64,000 nucleotides of DNA from Pocillopora verrucosa (lineage: Eukaryota > Cnidaria > Anthozoa > Scleractinia > Pocilloporidae): positions 23,266,930-23,330,929 of the forward strand of contig NC_089314.1 of NCBI RefSeq assembly GCF_036669915.1, read 5' to 3'. The notes below the pieces were generated by a model. The model made no database searches, was not told where the DNA came from, and saw only the letters and a program-made list of their open reading frames with translations. A program made the position numbers and the translations under genes. This document shows positions 35,934-52,300 of this stretch, in pieces. Positions within the stretch are counted from its first letter, which is position 1. Each line of letters begins with the position of its first letter.

Positions 35934-37935
35934 AGAGAGTATAGTAGATAATTTAGTGTTAACAACCGAGTTGAAAACGTAAATTAGCCACCGTTAAGGG
36001 TAAAAAAGCTGACGTTACGAGCGTTAGCCCTTCGTCAGAGCGTTAGCCCTTAGCCATCGCTCTGATGAAGGGCTAATGCTCGAAACGTCAGCTTTTTTAC
36101 CCTTTACGGTGGTTAATTTACGTTTTCAACTCAGATGTTAACACTAAATTACATCCTATGTTTGCTGTCATGTGACCCCTTCACTCCCACAAGGGACCAA
36201 CAGTTAATTTCTCCTTACGATATCAATACATTTCCAAGCAGAAAAGGTGATGAGAAGAAAGAAAAATATCAAGAGGGAAGTCATATTCTCAGAGCTTAAA
36301 TTATGAGAAATTTATGGCACTTAAAGTGAAGAATTGATATTTAGAAATGGGCGTGTCGGGTTAAGGTGGGGAAAAAGGAGGCTCAATAGTGAATGTGCTT
36401 ATCTCTGGATAAAATTTTTCGGAAGGAGCATGAACTGCAGTCATTGTGCTTTATTCTTGGACAAGACACTTAACCGTCATAGTGCCTCTGATCTATGGCA
36501 TTAAATCCCTGCCAAAAATTCAAATTTAAGTTGATTGTGATAAGGTATGAATTTGAAAGTAGAGAAGGAGTTCTGTTCCTAAAACTTCATTCCTAAATCA
36601 TAAACATAACGTTTAACAGCAAAACTTGAATTTTGAAAATAAAACTTGAATTTTGGGAGGGCTTTAATGCCATGCTGATCTCTCCCTCCAGGAAAATAGT
36701 AAATGGGTACCAGTAGACTAACAGGGAAACTTGACCAAACAGTGGAGGTAACATGCAAAAGATACACATCTCAAGAAAGAGAAGAGGCAGTATTAATGTT
36801 CACTCCAAAAATCTGGATAACATCCACTGGTTACACCTGTATGAGTCAGTCTCACATGAATACAATTTACTGGTGTTATTATTCAAAGGACAGTTAGTGC
36901 TCTCCTTAAAATAAGTCACTAGCTTTGTTGATCCTCTTGTTTGAAAAAAGATGCTATCCATCAAAAATACTGCAGTATTAATTAATATGTCTGCTGATTG
37001 GCAAGCTACAGGGTTGCTCAGGTGTACTGCAAAATAACATGCACATCCAGTGCATGTAAATCCTAGGTATTGCACATGAAAAGTGTGCACCTGCATGTAA
37101 TGCATAATGCAGGCATGTGAAACCACAAGGAATCAAGCCAACCTGGACTAAACTTATGTTTTTCTAGTATCAACAAATTATGCACAACTTTCCATTTTGT
37201 ACATGAAGAGTCACAGAGGAGTACTCTCAACTACTCTTTGCACCTTAGGTTTGCAGTAATTTTGTTGAAAAAGTAGAGATTCATTTGATATCTATCTACC
37301 AAACCAGTTAATTTGCGAAAAAAAATACCCTAAATAGTTTCAAAAGCAACAATTTTCACAAAAATGCCTCACCTCTTCCTTTCGGTGTTATTTCAGCCAC
37401 TAGATCATCAACTGTCACATTTTCAAGTCCTTTTTGTTTGATGACATCTGCAAAAATCATAAAAAACATACATATGTATAGTTGCTCAAATTGTGGCTGC
37501 AAAAAATTGATTTAAGATATATATCTCATTATACATTTTGATGTGCAGTATCACTGAATATTTTGACTAGCCTGCATGGTAATCAAAATACAAACAACAA
37601 GTAAACATGTAATAAGTTATTTATAATCCAACTACCAGTACTTTATTTTAAGCACAGTTCTTGTAAGGCAAGAAAAGTGAAGCAGATAGGGAAGCATTGC
37701 ATGCTTAGCCGACCAGTCAAACAGGTTTTTTACAGTACAAAATAATTAACTGTCCAAATATTGTGTGATATTTGTACTCAATTGGCACGTGTTTTGTACC
37801 TTACTCAGTGCAGTTGGATAATAAACTTTTTACCTGCACCTTGAAAAACTAAGTTCCAACATTTCTGGCTTACCGTTTAGCAGATTTTGATCTATTAGTT
37901 CACTCTCACCAAAAGAAAGAAACTGTAATTTCATT

Positions 37936-37970
<35 letters not shown>

Positions 37971-39154
37971 TGTCAGTGGGAGAGTATAACAGTGTAATGT
38001 AGTTTTATCATCTGAGTTGATAACATAAATTGGCCACCGTAAAGAGTTTCCAAGCTCACATTTCCAGCGTTAGCCCTTCGTCAGAGCATTATTCTGTACA
38101 ATTCCTTTAAGTATAGTTATCTTGTGTCATTTCATTGAAGTACAAAGGTAAAACAACAATTCAAAGGAAAAAGATAAACTTCTTTCCTGACCTTTACAGT
38201 GACTCCTTAACCTGTCCTGCCATCCACATTCTATGAGTTTGGTTCTCAGAAGTTCTTTCAATCTGCACACAAATTATGTCAAACGATTGTCAAAAACAGC
38301 ACAATACAAGATTTACAGTTAACCTCGAAAAAGCGGGACCAAACGGTAGTCAAATTATTTTTGATCAACAACCTGTATCTAGTTGTAATTTGCTATTTAG
38401 AAGTTTGTCCTTTAAAGGAAAATCTTCCTTAAAGAACGATGCTAGTTATTCATTACTGGTTGGAAAAATCTGAATCCACTAAAAAGCTTTCACTCTTACA
38501 CTTACAGATTTTGCGTAGAGACGCTTTATAGACTGGGTTACAGAGAGTTCAATAGCGAAAGAGGCTATGTACTAGTTTCATTAGACAAGTATTACGCATT
38601 CTTCTTAGATTAGCAACAGCGTATGTCAAAAGAAGGAAGAAAGGTTTCTGTCACAAGTGTCCTCACACAGTGTTAGGTTTACAAAACACATTTGAAATAA
38701 CATTCAGTGCATCTGGCCGCGATACCTCTCCTTTAATCAATCTATCCTGGCTTTGGACGCCTTTTAAATACGCCAGCCACAATTCTACCCACAAAGTAAC
38801 TAAGAATAAACCAATCTGCACGAATCGTATTCAAGCGCGTCCGATAAGACAAGGCTTAGATTGGACAAAGTTAACTTCAGTTTACCTCTCTCTTTCCCCG
38901 GATTCTACCAGCTTCTGGTGTACAGAAGAAGATAGCTGACTCTCCTTTAATCTCCTGTAACGAAAACGGATTTATTTAAAAGAAAAATAAACTAAAAATG
39001 ATCAGCCAAAACTCTCAATGTGATATACGTACTCCACCATCTTGACGCTCGACAGATTCATGAATATATGCTGATCACGAAATTGTCGCACCGCAATCTT
39101 CGATCCCAGGTCCCTGCGAGGTACGGGTGGTTCAACTGATTCATCCCGGCTCAT
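35735..39154 (-). CDS. ENY2: ENY2, transcription and export complex 2 subunit (5 exons)
   Basis: Exons are 39154-39033, 38954-38886, 38262-38192, 37447-37373 and 35805-35735 (TAG). All have GT-AG borders and consistent phases. The product shows the ENY2 signature in order: [50 protein letters not shown] and a final helix [10 protein letters not shown]. By family it is a small helical hairpin protein shared by the SAGA deubiquitinase module and the TREX-2 mRNA export complex. From the ATG at 39154 the product is 135 aa. From the in-frame ATG at 39040 it is 97 aa, close to the usual size of about 100, so the inner ATG is the likelier start and the first 38 codons may be 5' UTR. Introns 3 and 4 carry foldback repeats. 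CENPT lies upstream on the same strand, 1.5 kb away. Confidence 0.93.
35893..36165. repeat. foldback element, family F, full copy (ENY2 intron 4)
   Basis: It starts 'aagggggtaagtttctaaag'. A long palindrome (about 35980-36130) follows, with arms 'aacgtaaattagccaccgtt' and 'ggtggttaatttacgtt', a 'gctgacgtt'/'aacgtcagc' inner arm, and repeated 'gttagcccttcgtcagagc' at the centre. Related copies are at 37935 and 43783. Confidence 0.85.
36170..36363. repeat. family T element, diverged copy (ENY2 intron 4)
   Basis: It runs from 'ccccttcactcccac' to 'gggcgtgtcgggttaa', with the interior 'tttctccttacgatatcaat' and 'aagcagaaaaggtgatgag' typical of the family. Confidence 0.7.
37935..38096. repeat. 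family F foldback, left half only (ENY2 intron 3)
   Basis: It shares 'gggggtaagtttctaaagaa' and 'gttagcccttcgtcagagc' with 35893-36165, but the right arm is missing. Confidence 0.8.
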
Positions 39155-40659
39155 TGAAGACACTACAAATCATATTTGAACTAAAGCAGTTTTAATGATG
39201 GGGATAAAAACTACAAGATTTCTGAGGTAATCCTGGTTACAAAAGTCTAGTCACATCCTTTGAATAAAGTGGCTTCACCCTCGTCATCTTCATGATACTA
39301 GATGACCCTTCATGACTTTTAACAGGGTTTTTTCAAATTTTTTTTTCAAAGATAATTATTGGATCTTTCAAAAAGAAGTTTTGTTCCAAATTAAATTAAT
39401 TCAGTCATGTGCTATCTTTTCTTAACACTTGAATTCCTTTACCTAAAACAACTCAATTTCAAACTTTTTATTATAGCAAAGGTCACCGCACAACCACTTA
39501 AAAGAGCACGTGAAGGAAGATATAGAATTACAATAAACACTTCAAATAGGGCTTTAGATAACTCAGACACATATTTCTACTGAGGAAACACGGCATAAGT
39601 AGTTGTTTCCCTGACTGTGGGTGACCATTAAGCTAAATTTCAAGACTGCCGATCCATGGATCGTAGGAGGGCAAAGAACTGTAAAGACATGTCTCACCCC
39701 AGTCATATCTTTTCATAATATATTTTCAGCAAAGCTCACCATAAGTCCATTAGCAAAGGTTCGTTGGCAAACAAAGGGGAGATGGAAAGGAAAATAACCT
39801 AGATGAGGCACAGTCATTCTGTTAGGAACTGAAATAAGGATCCTCATTCATATTCTTTGAGCCTTTCATGTTGTCTTTGCCCTTTACGAATGAGTTTAAT
39901 GCCCCCTCTTCCTTGAGTGGGTAGGTGGAGCTTCTTCACTAACACAAGACAGTTTACTTTTAGTAGGCAACCTTTAATAAAATATTTTCAATCACTAATG
40001 ACAAATGCAGTTTGAGCAGATCCACCCTGAATTAGCTTGTTAAAATACAAGTAAGAAAAAAAGACAGTTATTTAGAGCTGGATGAATAGATGTTTATATT
40101 TTCTGTAGAGTTAGCATTTTTTTTTTGTTTCAAATATTTGTTTTCCAGTGATCCTCTCATCAGTCAAATGCTGTGTCATAATAACATGGAAACACTGGCT
40201 CATGTTGTCATTTTTTAAATCCAGAATACATTTCAGAATATCTTCCTTGTGTGTAGTCTCACATGAAACAATCTCTGACCTAGATTGCACAAGATGGACA
40301 TCCTAACTGGATATCTTTCACTGGCACACAACTTTCATCCTGAATAAGCCACAATGTCCATTTAAATTAAAGAATATATTACCTAGATCTCTCTGTGGAC
40401 TGGAAAACTGAAAGACATGCCATTTTACAAGAAGCATAAAAAATTCAAAATTCATGGGTGTTCTCCTGTCAACTTCTAAAGTACATCCATACATTTCAGG
40501 CAAGAACATATCAAGCTACAAGTTTATAACTGAATGTTTGGTCTTTTTCTATGCCTGGCCATTTATGACTCCCCACTTGTGAGAAAGTTTACATCAACAA
40601 ACAGCCCTTCATTTTCGTTGTCCATTAGCAGCCCTAAATTTCCACTTTGCATTCATGAT
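39155..40659. other. spacer between CENPT and ENY2
   Basis: No gene was found. It should hold the CENPT 3' UTR and the ENY2 promoter. A plus-strand ORF at 38670-38939 overlaps ENY2 exon 2 antisense and is a shadow. Confidence 0.5.
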
Positions 40660-43600
40660 TCAAGCCCTGTTAGACCAAAGTACCCTTTGTATCTCATACG
40701 GAACTATCTTGTTCCCTGCTTGGACTGTTGGTATAATTTCCTGTCTGTATTCCAATGGTAAATACTTTTCAACCAATGAGAACAGTGACTGCTTGTCAGT
40801 TATAAATCCCTGTCTGGAAAAAAACAAACAAACAAACAAAACATCAAGATTTCATTAGTACTTCTCCTTACTTTTTGCCATGCAATTCTTCTGATTGTTA
40901 TTGGATCAACCAAAAATCCACTAATTGATAAGTTTCTTTATTCTAATCACTTGTCTGCTTGATGTTGTGATGATAATGTAGGGAGAGGTTCTAATGTGAT
41001 CACTCATGGGAGTTACGAGGTTAAGCACTCTTATCTTTTCTGTCTCTGCTCTGAATGCAGAACCTCAAGCACAGAAAACAAATCAGGTGAAACTTCCCAC
41101 TCAGTGAGTGAGGGTTGCACCCTCAAAATCATCCCAAAGTCCCTTTTAGTTTGAGTGTTTATCTAAGTACATATTAAATCTCCAAATGTAATCCCTTTCT
41201 ATGCTTTAATAAAAAAGGTAAATTTCCCAAAATTTTTCCAATGTGCTTCTCCTTAAAATACATGTGTATCACATGAAGTTTCTTTATTTACATGTATGAT
41301 AGATGAAGTGCCAATACAAACCTTTTCATGAGAAGTTCCACATCAGCCAGCTCAATGGTTGATCTGTGAGCATGCTTACAATAAGCCATCAGGTCACTCG
41401 ATATTTGCTTGAAAAACAGGTTTGACCTGGAAAACAATAAAAAAAATTAGCTTTTTAACCCTTGCACATATTTATGTCAGAAGAACTAATTTCACCCCAA
41501 GCCTTCTTTTTAAGGTACAGTCTGGTTAATTCTAATAACTGGACAATATACATGTAGCCATTAAAGTTCAGCCACTCTGGCAAGCATAGTAAGTGCACTT
41601 GATTAAAGAGGGTCTTAATTTGATGGGTGTTCAGAATTTAGGTTTGAGTGACCTAAAATCCAATATCTACTTCTCCCTTTGTCTCACAAGGGAAAACAAG
41701 ACAACCTGTAAGGAGAATCTAGCAGTCTATCATCAGAAGTCAATTGAAGTTTTAAAACTATGCTCCCCTCAATTGTCTTCTTGTTTACAAGTGACAATTT
41801 ACCACTTCACTTGCACATTCTTATAAAGTTGATAAACTTAACTTTCATAATTACCCATTTTCAACAGCTTGAAGAGCCTCTTTTGAGACTTTAGCTTGGC
41901 TAAAATGCTGAAAAATACCCTTTATAAGGGCAGGTGGCATTCTTGGGCCTAAGGGCTTCCTTAAAATATTAAAAGAAAAAAAATCACATGAATATTAAAA
42001 ACATCTTTTCATGAAGTTTTCAAAAAAAAAATTATAGTGCAGAAAAAAGCACTCTGTGTGAAATAAAATTAATAAACTTTTTAATAAATAAAAGTTTCAG
42101 TAACTGTAGAGTGAAGCAAGGACGAGGCTTATCATTTCTACAAAATTGCCAACAAATAAGATTTTCTCCATACAAAATCAACACCAAATCAAGCACACAA
42201 GAGATGAGAATAAAGAAAACCATTAATTAGGATATTATTAGTTGATCCAATACCAAGTTCTCCAAACTAAAATCATAAGAATTGTGGGGCAAACAGTGAG
42301 GAGAATTGGTATTGAGATCTTGGGAGTGAAAGGGCTGAGCTGACCTACTTCTGTATTAAATGTCATTCAAGCTCACTCACATAAACTAAGTGTTGGAAAA
42401 AAAAACAGTAGATGTAGTCATAGTTGAAAGTATTGTCATCCAGGTATGTGTATCACCAAGAGTGAGGAGACATAAAGGTCTTCACAATACACAGAGAAAC
42501 CAAAGAAAAAAGAACTTACTTTGCAACTTTAGTTCCTTCCCTTCCTTTAGGAGGTTTACCTTGAAACAGTGGTCTTTTCCCTTTGGAACTAATTAAAAAC
42601 ATTAACCCTTTAACTCCTGAAGTCATAATGCTATTATAACCATGCATTATCTAGCACACAGAGGAAAAGAATACTCAAGCTTATTAGGTAGAGGTCGTCA
42701 TTGTGATCTAACCCCCAATTCTTGTAACTAATTTACAAGGAAATGTATGGCACCTAGAGAGGAGAGTTACCATTCAGAACTTGGGAGAGTTAAATAGAGA
42801 AATTGTTAACACCTTTCTAAAAACTTCATCATTCAATCAAAGCAGAAATAAGTGACCCTCAGAAGGAAATCAGAATTAAGTTATTTGTATGATAAGAAAG
42901 AATAGTGGACAGTTATGAGATTATGAACAACATGAAACAAATTTATCTGCTGCATCCACCATACCCATTCACTTGGTTTAAATGTGGTAATATGCATATG
43001 TTCAAATGTAACTGTATAAATTTTCAATTGTCCTTAACACTATACCACTTAGCTGTAATAGTATATACCTGCATGACATGAAGAGCATAGTCTAATGCTG
43101 TCATAACACTGTTTTCAGAGTCAAATAAGTTTTTGGTCAAAAACCTATTTTTTATTGAACTAATTAACCCACATCTGTAGTTTATTTAATAACTAAAGCA
43201 ATAGCACACTTTCTATCAGTTCACAAGCATAATAACCCACTCAGGATGTTTAGAGAACAATCAACACTCCGGCTTGTGATTTATGAACTTTTCTTGTGTT
43301 CTTCCAACATCTCACAAGGGTTATTACACTGAAAGACCAATTGAAAGTGCAGCCTATGGGTTAATGCATGCAGGTAAATGCAACATTTTGCAGTCTCAGT
43401 CAATTTTTCTTAAACCACTATACACACTGAAGATTTTTTGTCACCTCTCTTCATTAATATTTCTTGACTGTTCCAGCCTCTCACTCCCTGGCAAAGACAC
43501 ATTAAGAGGCAGCTGAGGTGTGACCAGCTCTCTCCATGGACGAGATGTCTGCATGCTATTGTCTGTCCTTTCCAGGTCTTCCTGCAGACTTCCTAGTAAT

Positions 43601-46332
43601 GGCAGAGAATCAACCTCTGGTTGTGTTCCCTCAGTTATTCTGCTACTGATAAATAATTTTAAAAATCAATGCTGTTGGTCTGCTGGTTTCTCATGAGGAT
43701 GAGAAGTATAAATTCTGATTTTTACAGTTTTAAACATGGTCCTTATTTAATACCATCCAATACCATCTATTTACATTGATAAAAGGGGCTACATTTTTAA
43801 AGAAATTGTGTTGCTGCATCAGTGGGGGAAGCTAGATAACTTTGGTTTTATCAACTGTGTTACAAATGCAAATTGCCCACTATAAAGAGTTTCTAAGCTG
43901 ATGTTTCAAGCATGAGCCCTTCATCACAGCAAATGACAATGAGCTGATGCCTTGCTCTGACAAAGGGCAAATGCTTGAAATGTGAGCTTAGAACTCTTCA
44001 CCATGGCCAATTTACTTCATCAACTTAGTTAATTATCTTGCTGTCTACATGTATATTGATATTGGCACCCTTTACCCTTTTTCTCCCAATATCTCTTTAG
44101 TAATCCTCCCTACTGTCTGCCATACAATTCTTATAATGTCAGTTTGGTGAATTTGGTATTGGATCAACTAATAAACCCCTAATTGATATTTTTCTTTATT
44201 CTCATTACTTCTCTGCTTGATTTTGTATTGATGTTGTAAAGAGAGATTCTCTCTCGGTCACTTATGGGAGTGAAAGGGTTAATTGTTCAAACAAGTCCCT
44301 TCGTGAGCACTCTGAATTTTTGCTATATCCCACACTCGAGACAAGACAAAAAAACATGTTTCTTTATAATATAATGTCTCATGTTTAAAAACTTTGTTAG
44401 TTTCCAATTTAACCCTTGTAATCTTTTGGCCAAATAATTTCATTTGACATGAGGTTTCAGCTGAAGCTGGCCTACACTTCAAGATAAAAGAAGCTCAAAT
44501 TATAGCTCTCAATAAGTTTTAAAAAATGTTTGTTCCCGTCTCCCATAAGGTCTTTCTTTGTCAAGAAGCCATGAAGATTGATAAGTTCCCTTGGGGTTAA
44601 AAGGAGCATCAACAGTGAGTCATGTGAATTTAAAATGACTTTAAAAATCTTACATGCCAGCAGCACTATCCATTTCTATATAGGAGTCCAACACCATTGG
44701 AGTTGTTGCTTCTACATGTGTAGAATGATCTGCAGGATGAGAACTTGTCGTAGTAAACATCTGACCATCAGTAACACCACTTGTTGAAAGAGATGACTGT
44801 TTTTCTTGTTCACTCAACTGGTGTGGTATTTCTTGATCTACTTCATCTGAAGATTCTGGAATGACTGGTTCAACTGGTGTCTCTATTAATGCTAAGGGGA
44901 ACAAATTCATGAGATCTGTTTCAAAATTCTCCTTTCTACCTGCTATACATTTCTACTGAAATGAGTCAAAAGAATTTGGAATTTCTCAATGAACACTCAT
45001 CAACTGATAATTTGACAACTCCCATAACTTTTTTTATGTTTGAAATTGAAAGGAAATGATACATTTCATCACCTCTAGGAGCTAACAGTTAAATCTTTCA
45101 ACAGAACCTTTCAGAAAAAGAGGGCAACTCAAAAATAACAAAGATGTCCAACCCAAACCTTGTTACAGTCACATAGTCTGTCAAAAATAACTGTAAATAC
45201 AAAGTACACATCAAGCAAAAGTTACCACCTGGTATAAAGTAACTACACATATACATGTACCTTCTCGCAAGAAATTTTGAATGATTGTTCTTGGGGTATT
45301 ACCCCCAGCTTGAACTGATAAGCGAGATGATCTTCTTCTTTCTCCTTCAATGGCCTTTTGTCTCTGCCCTTTCACTACACTTTTGGCAACTGGAGCCGTT
45401 TCTAGAAACCCAGCAATCTAAAAAAAAAAAAATTTCAAAGCTTCAGCCCCTGAGAAATAACATTAATTAACTGTCAGTAATTAAGAACACCAGTTTAATG
45501 GAGATTGCTTTGAGATGAAACAAATATTCCGAAAAAAAGAAACTCTGGAAAATTTGAAAAATTCTCCTCGTCAGCACCTTAGGAAATGTTTAGAGAACAA
45601 AATGGAGAATACACATACTGATGTAAGGGTAAAAAGCATTAAAAAATTGCAAATATTATATTCCAAGTACACATAACTGTCGCTTACAATTGATATTGCA
45701 AGAACAAACCACAAACTGACACAATTTCCGAACGACTCCGTACTTCATTATGTCTACAGTTATTTTATGAGAAAAAGGGCGAGAAATTAGTTTAGTTTTA
45801 AGAATACTTTGTTTTAGAATGGTATGGAGTTATACGGAAATATTTTCAACAAACTAATCACTTCTCAAAATGTTGGCAGTCAAATCGATAAATTACGATA
45901 CTGATAAAAAAAAAACCAAAAACAAAAAAAAAAAAACCAAAAACAAAGCTATCCTACACATGGATCATCATAAATGAAATTATAGACATATGATTATAGC
46001 TCTGGTAATTTAACAAAAGGGCTAAATTTTAGACATGTTTAATCGCTCTTATAAACGAATCAAGTTAAGTCGCGGCATACCAAAGTTCTAGGAGTTGTTG
46101 AGTCTGAAGGAGTAGTACCCGGTGCAGCTTTTCTCTTCCTGTTCCTAGTAGATCGAGTGAGCAACCGACTTGCAACTTCGGAATGGGACGGAGGATTCGT
46201 TGGTGTTTCTCTTACACTTGATGTACTGAGCGTTTCCTTTGACCTCAAAGCTCGAGCACTTTGACTTACATTCTCTGTTGTCAAAACACCGCGAATAATT
46301 CCGCGAGGAGTAGCTTCATCGATATCTTCCAT
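40660..46332 (-). CDS. CENPT: centromere protein T (8 exons)
   Basis: Exons are 46332-46081, 45417-45261, 44891-44654, 43645-43445, 42588-42520, 41959-41855, 41426-41322 and 40813-40660 (TGA). All borders are GT-AG, the phases agree throughout, and the product is 426 aa. The C-terminus (from about residue 314) is the CENP-T histone fold and extension, with [19 protein letters not shown], the [19 protein letters not shown] helix and [16 protein letters not shown]. The N-terminus carries three TPR-hydrophobic motifs: TPRGII at 8-13, TPRTLI at 80-85 and TPRTII at 125-130. They resemble the two CDK1-phosphorylated TPRTLL sites of human CENP-T that recruit NDC80. By family the histone fold pairs with CENP-W on centromeric DNA, and the tail bridges to the outer kinetochore. 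The middle is acidic, Ser/Thr-rich and poorly conserved. Human CENP-T is longer (561 aa). Confidence 0.92.
40858..41024. repeat. family T element (CENPT intron 7)
   Basis: The interior has 'cttctgattgttattggatc' and 'ttctaatcacttgtctgctt'. It ends 'tcatgggagttacgaggttaa'. The left terminus is eroded. Confidence 0.75.
42141..42337. repeat. family T element (CENPT intron 5)
   Basis: It contains 'attagttgatccaatacc' and 'gatcttgggagtgaaagggc', in the orientation opposite to the copy in intron 7. The left boundary is approximate. Confidence 0.75.
42602..42795. repeat. family T element (CENPT intron 4)
   Basis: It begins TTAACCCTTTAACTCC and ends 'cttgggagagttaaat'. The interior 'taatttacaaggaaatgta' is shared with 47856-48072, so these two form a subfamily. 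Confidence 0.8.
43783..44040. repeat. family F foldback, diverged full copy (CENPT intron 3)
   Basis: It starts 'aggggctacatttttaaag', then has arms 'gcaaattgcccactataaag' and 'ggccaatttacttcat' around a centre with 'gagcccttcatcacagc' and 'ctctgacaaagggc'. It is clearly older than the copy at 35893. Confidence 0.75.
44075..44283. repeat. family T element (CENPT intron 3)
   Basis: It has 'tttggtattggatcaactaa' and 'attctcattacttctctgct', and ends 'atgggagtgaaagggttaa'. It lies about 35 bp from the family F copy. Confidence 0.8.
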
Positions 46333-49329
<2,997 letters not shown>

Positions 49330-52300
49330 ATAGAATGGACATTCATCTTTTATTTTATACTCTCATATTGCTGTTTTGAAACTGACTTGATTCTTCCATT
49401 TCTGATATATTGGCATTTGTGACAACTGAATGGTACCATTCATTACCATAGAGGGTGAAGCAATACCAAATCCAAGCAACTAAGTTGCCAAATGTTTCAA
49501 TGGTTATCGTTGGGCTTTCAAGAGCAATAGAAACAGCTTACTTTTCTTTTATTGCCCAGAGCCCTCACAAATAAAAGCGGCAATGAGTGCAGACTAAGTA
49601 TTGGTGTGAAGTACTTTTTTAAAGTTTTTTTTTTTTTTTTTTTTTTTAATTAAAAAAGCTCAAAGAAATACCACAATCATGCTTTACTAAACTGGTGATG
49701 AATTCCTTGAAATCAAAGAGCATTTCTTTCAAAAAGAAAGGCTTATAAGTGAGGGCACTAGAATGGATTCTTACATGTTCCTTTACACTTGTCAGTCCAT
49801 ATCCCAACAGGTGTTGGGATATGGTGCAAGACTGCAGTTTTCACCTCTGAAAAATGTGAAAAAAAGTACTTGGAATAGTTTGCACATACATTGTGTTCTT
49901 AGTCTAGATAAAAGGAAAAGGGTAACTTGCCTTTTTTGTAGGGTTGTGTTTACCAGGAAAGAGAATAAGTCTATTTGTTATCAAGTGTTACAAACTGAAC
50001 AGCACATAGTTGATAATTTCAGTAGGCCAGATCTTAAGCTGACAGTCTCACAAACTGACCAATTATCTGCTTTCTCAGTACTGATTTACAATTTTAGTTT
50101 GACTCCCAATTTGAGAACTGATACATGGACTTTGCTCTTCACAAATGTAGAGTCTGTAACATTTCTATCTGTGGTTTTTACTTTGTTTCTGTCTTCTCAA
50201 CTGAGCCGTTTAAACATCAACAACATTGAATCCTAAAGCATTTATTTTCTTTTCATCTCACAATGTAATTGCATTAACTCTTGAACTCCTAGAGGTGATT
50301 AACATGTGACGTCTCCTATAATATACATACATTATCCACCAAACAGGTAATGAGAATTCTCAAACTCAATTGGTTTAAGTCTTTGGATCAATATCAGCAT
50401 CTGACCAACTGTGAACCAACACCTCTCCTAAACCAACAACAAGTTAAGGTTGATGTTCAGTTAGGGGAGGGGTGGGTAGACGATTGCTCAGATACTGATT
50501 TTGATCTAAGTGTTATCTTGATCTGACACCAAATTCTCATAACTTGTTCATGAGGAAATGCATAGTAGCTAAAGGGAAGAATTTACATTTGAGGTCTTGG
50601 GAGTTAACAGAGTAATGCATGAACCAACAAGAGAACAAGTCTATGATGACTCTTAACTCGCTGATTAAAATCCGAATGTAGTTTTGTTATTGTAACTTTC
50701 TTTGATTAATTTGTTTGTTTTGAAGATCAAAGACAAACTCCAGGCAGTTGAAAGTTATTGAAATCTGAAGTCTGCACATTTGTCTTAATGATTGTGTTGG
50801 CCATTGTATTTTCCACAACATTGTTTGATACATTTACACAACACTTTCTCATCGTATACCATGGGGTGTCCCTGGAGGACCTTGTATTTCCATAGTGTCT
50901 TGTATGTCTACCAATAATATACAAGTAAAAGGAGGGATATGCCATGATAAACCACTCTAAAGAGTTTCTCATCTACCATGTACATATTAGAAAGTTGATG
51001 TGTCCACTTTAAAAAACAAGGCATACAAGGCAACTTGTACTACCAGGGGAACAAAAATTCTGTAAATGTATTAAGCAGACAATGATAATCTGTTACTATT
51101 TACAAGTCATCATGTGTCTTTTCAGTCATGGATGATCAATGATTACTCAGAGATATCTGTAGCTGTCAAAACAATCCAATTAGCTGTTTAAAATCAATCC
51201 TGAGTAAATATTTTGAAAGCTTTCTTCAATACCATTCAACCAAATACTTTTGTTCAGCTCTGGTTAAAAGAGTTTTCAAAAGCTCAAGCATCTGTACAAC
51301 TTTGCTGAGTTTCATCCGACGCTTTTTTTTCTCAGTTATGGGAAGGCTATACTACTTAATTTAACGGCTTGTTGTCATGAGTATTATTGACCAATCAGCT
51401 GTCCCGTTTCTTGGCTGATGCTTTAACAAACTTGTCAGAGGGGTTCATTACATCCTCGCGTTCAAAGGTCGGTTATACATTTGGTTTCTTTCCAGGTAAG
51501 AGCATGAGAGAAGAAAAAGAAACTAAAAGTGGAGCTTGCTTATAACGTTCTCTTCTTTACTTTTCTGTACTTAGCTTACCTGACTGCCAATGGTTAAATC
51601 ATTTCTGCATCTGTCCACACATCATATCATTCAATCAAATTTTATTGAGAATGTTCAAGAGGAAATAATTCTTTCCTTTCCTTAAAGTCGATAATGCACG
51701 ACGTCATATCTCCTTTTAAAACATACGATATCAGAACATTGATCTCTTGAGAGGTTAGGAAAATCAACAGAAGGTGAAATTTCATTTTCAGGTCACAGGC
51801 CAACAATCATCTTCATCACTCTGCTATGGGACTTAACAGTACAAGACCCAAAAAAAATTGTTCTAAGCCTCAATATCAAAATTCACGACAAGTAAAAAAT
51901 TTTCCTTTTTTCCTCAACTTGAATTTCCAACTCCATTGTTAAAAGAACAGTATGAAATGTGTATTTAGATTTTGCCAAAATGGTATTGAACTGAGGCTTA
52001 CTCTTACCTTCGATTCAAAAGAAACAATATCGGGAATTTCGATTAGAATGATCGTTTGATTGCTCTGATTTTTCTTTTTTTTTTCCCTTCAAAATATTAA
52101 GGAATTTAAAAAAAGGTCATGCAATTTCTCGAGTGCATATTATTCAACATGAAAGAAGTTATGCACAGTATCCAATTTCCTTCCCTAGGAGCAAATTCAA
52201 TCAGGTTTCCATGAAAAAAAAAATAACGATTTTTTTTTTCGAACGGACGTCTGTTTGGTAAAAGGAAGCAATTCAAACTCTATTTTAGAAGAATTAATAA

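Noticed and set aside
44650..44910. Separate small minus-strand gene of 86 residues
   Set aside because: It is exon 3 of CENPT; the splice sites and phase join it to exons 2 and 4.
49763..50236. 157-codon plus-strand ORF downstream of PSMA7
   Set aside because: No recognisable domain, no splice context, low-complexity surroundings and partial relation to repeats; likely chance or 3' UTR.
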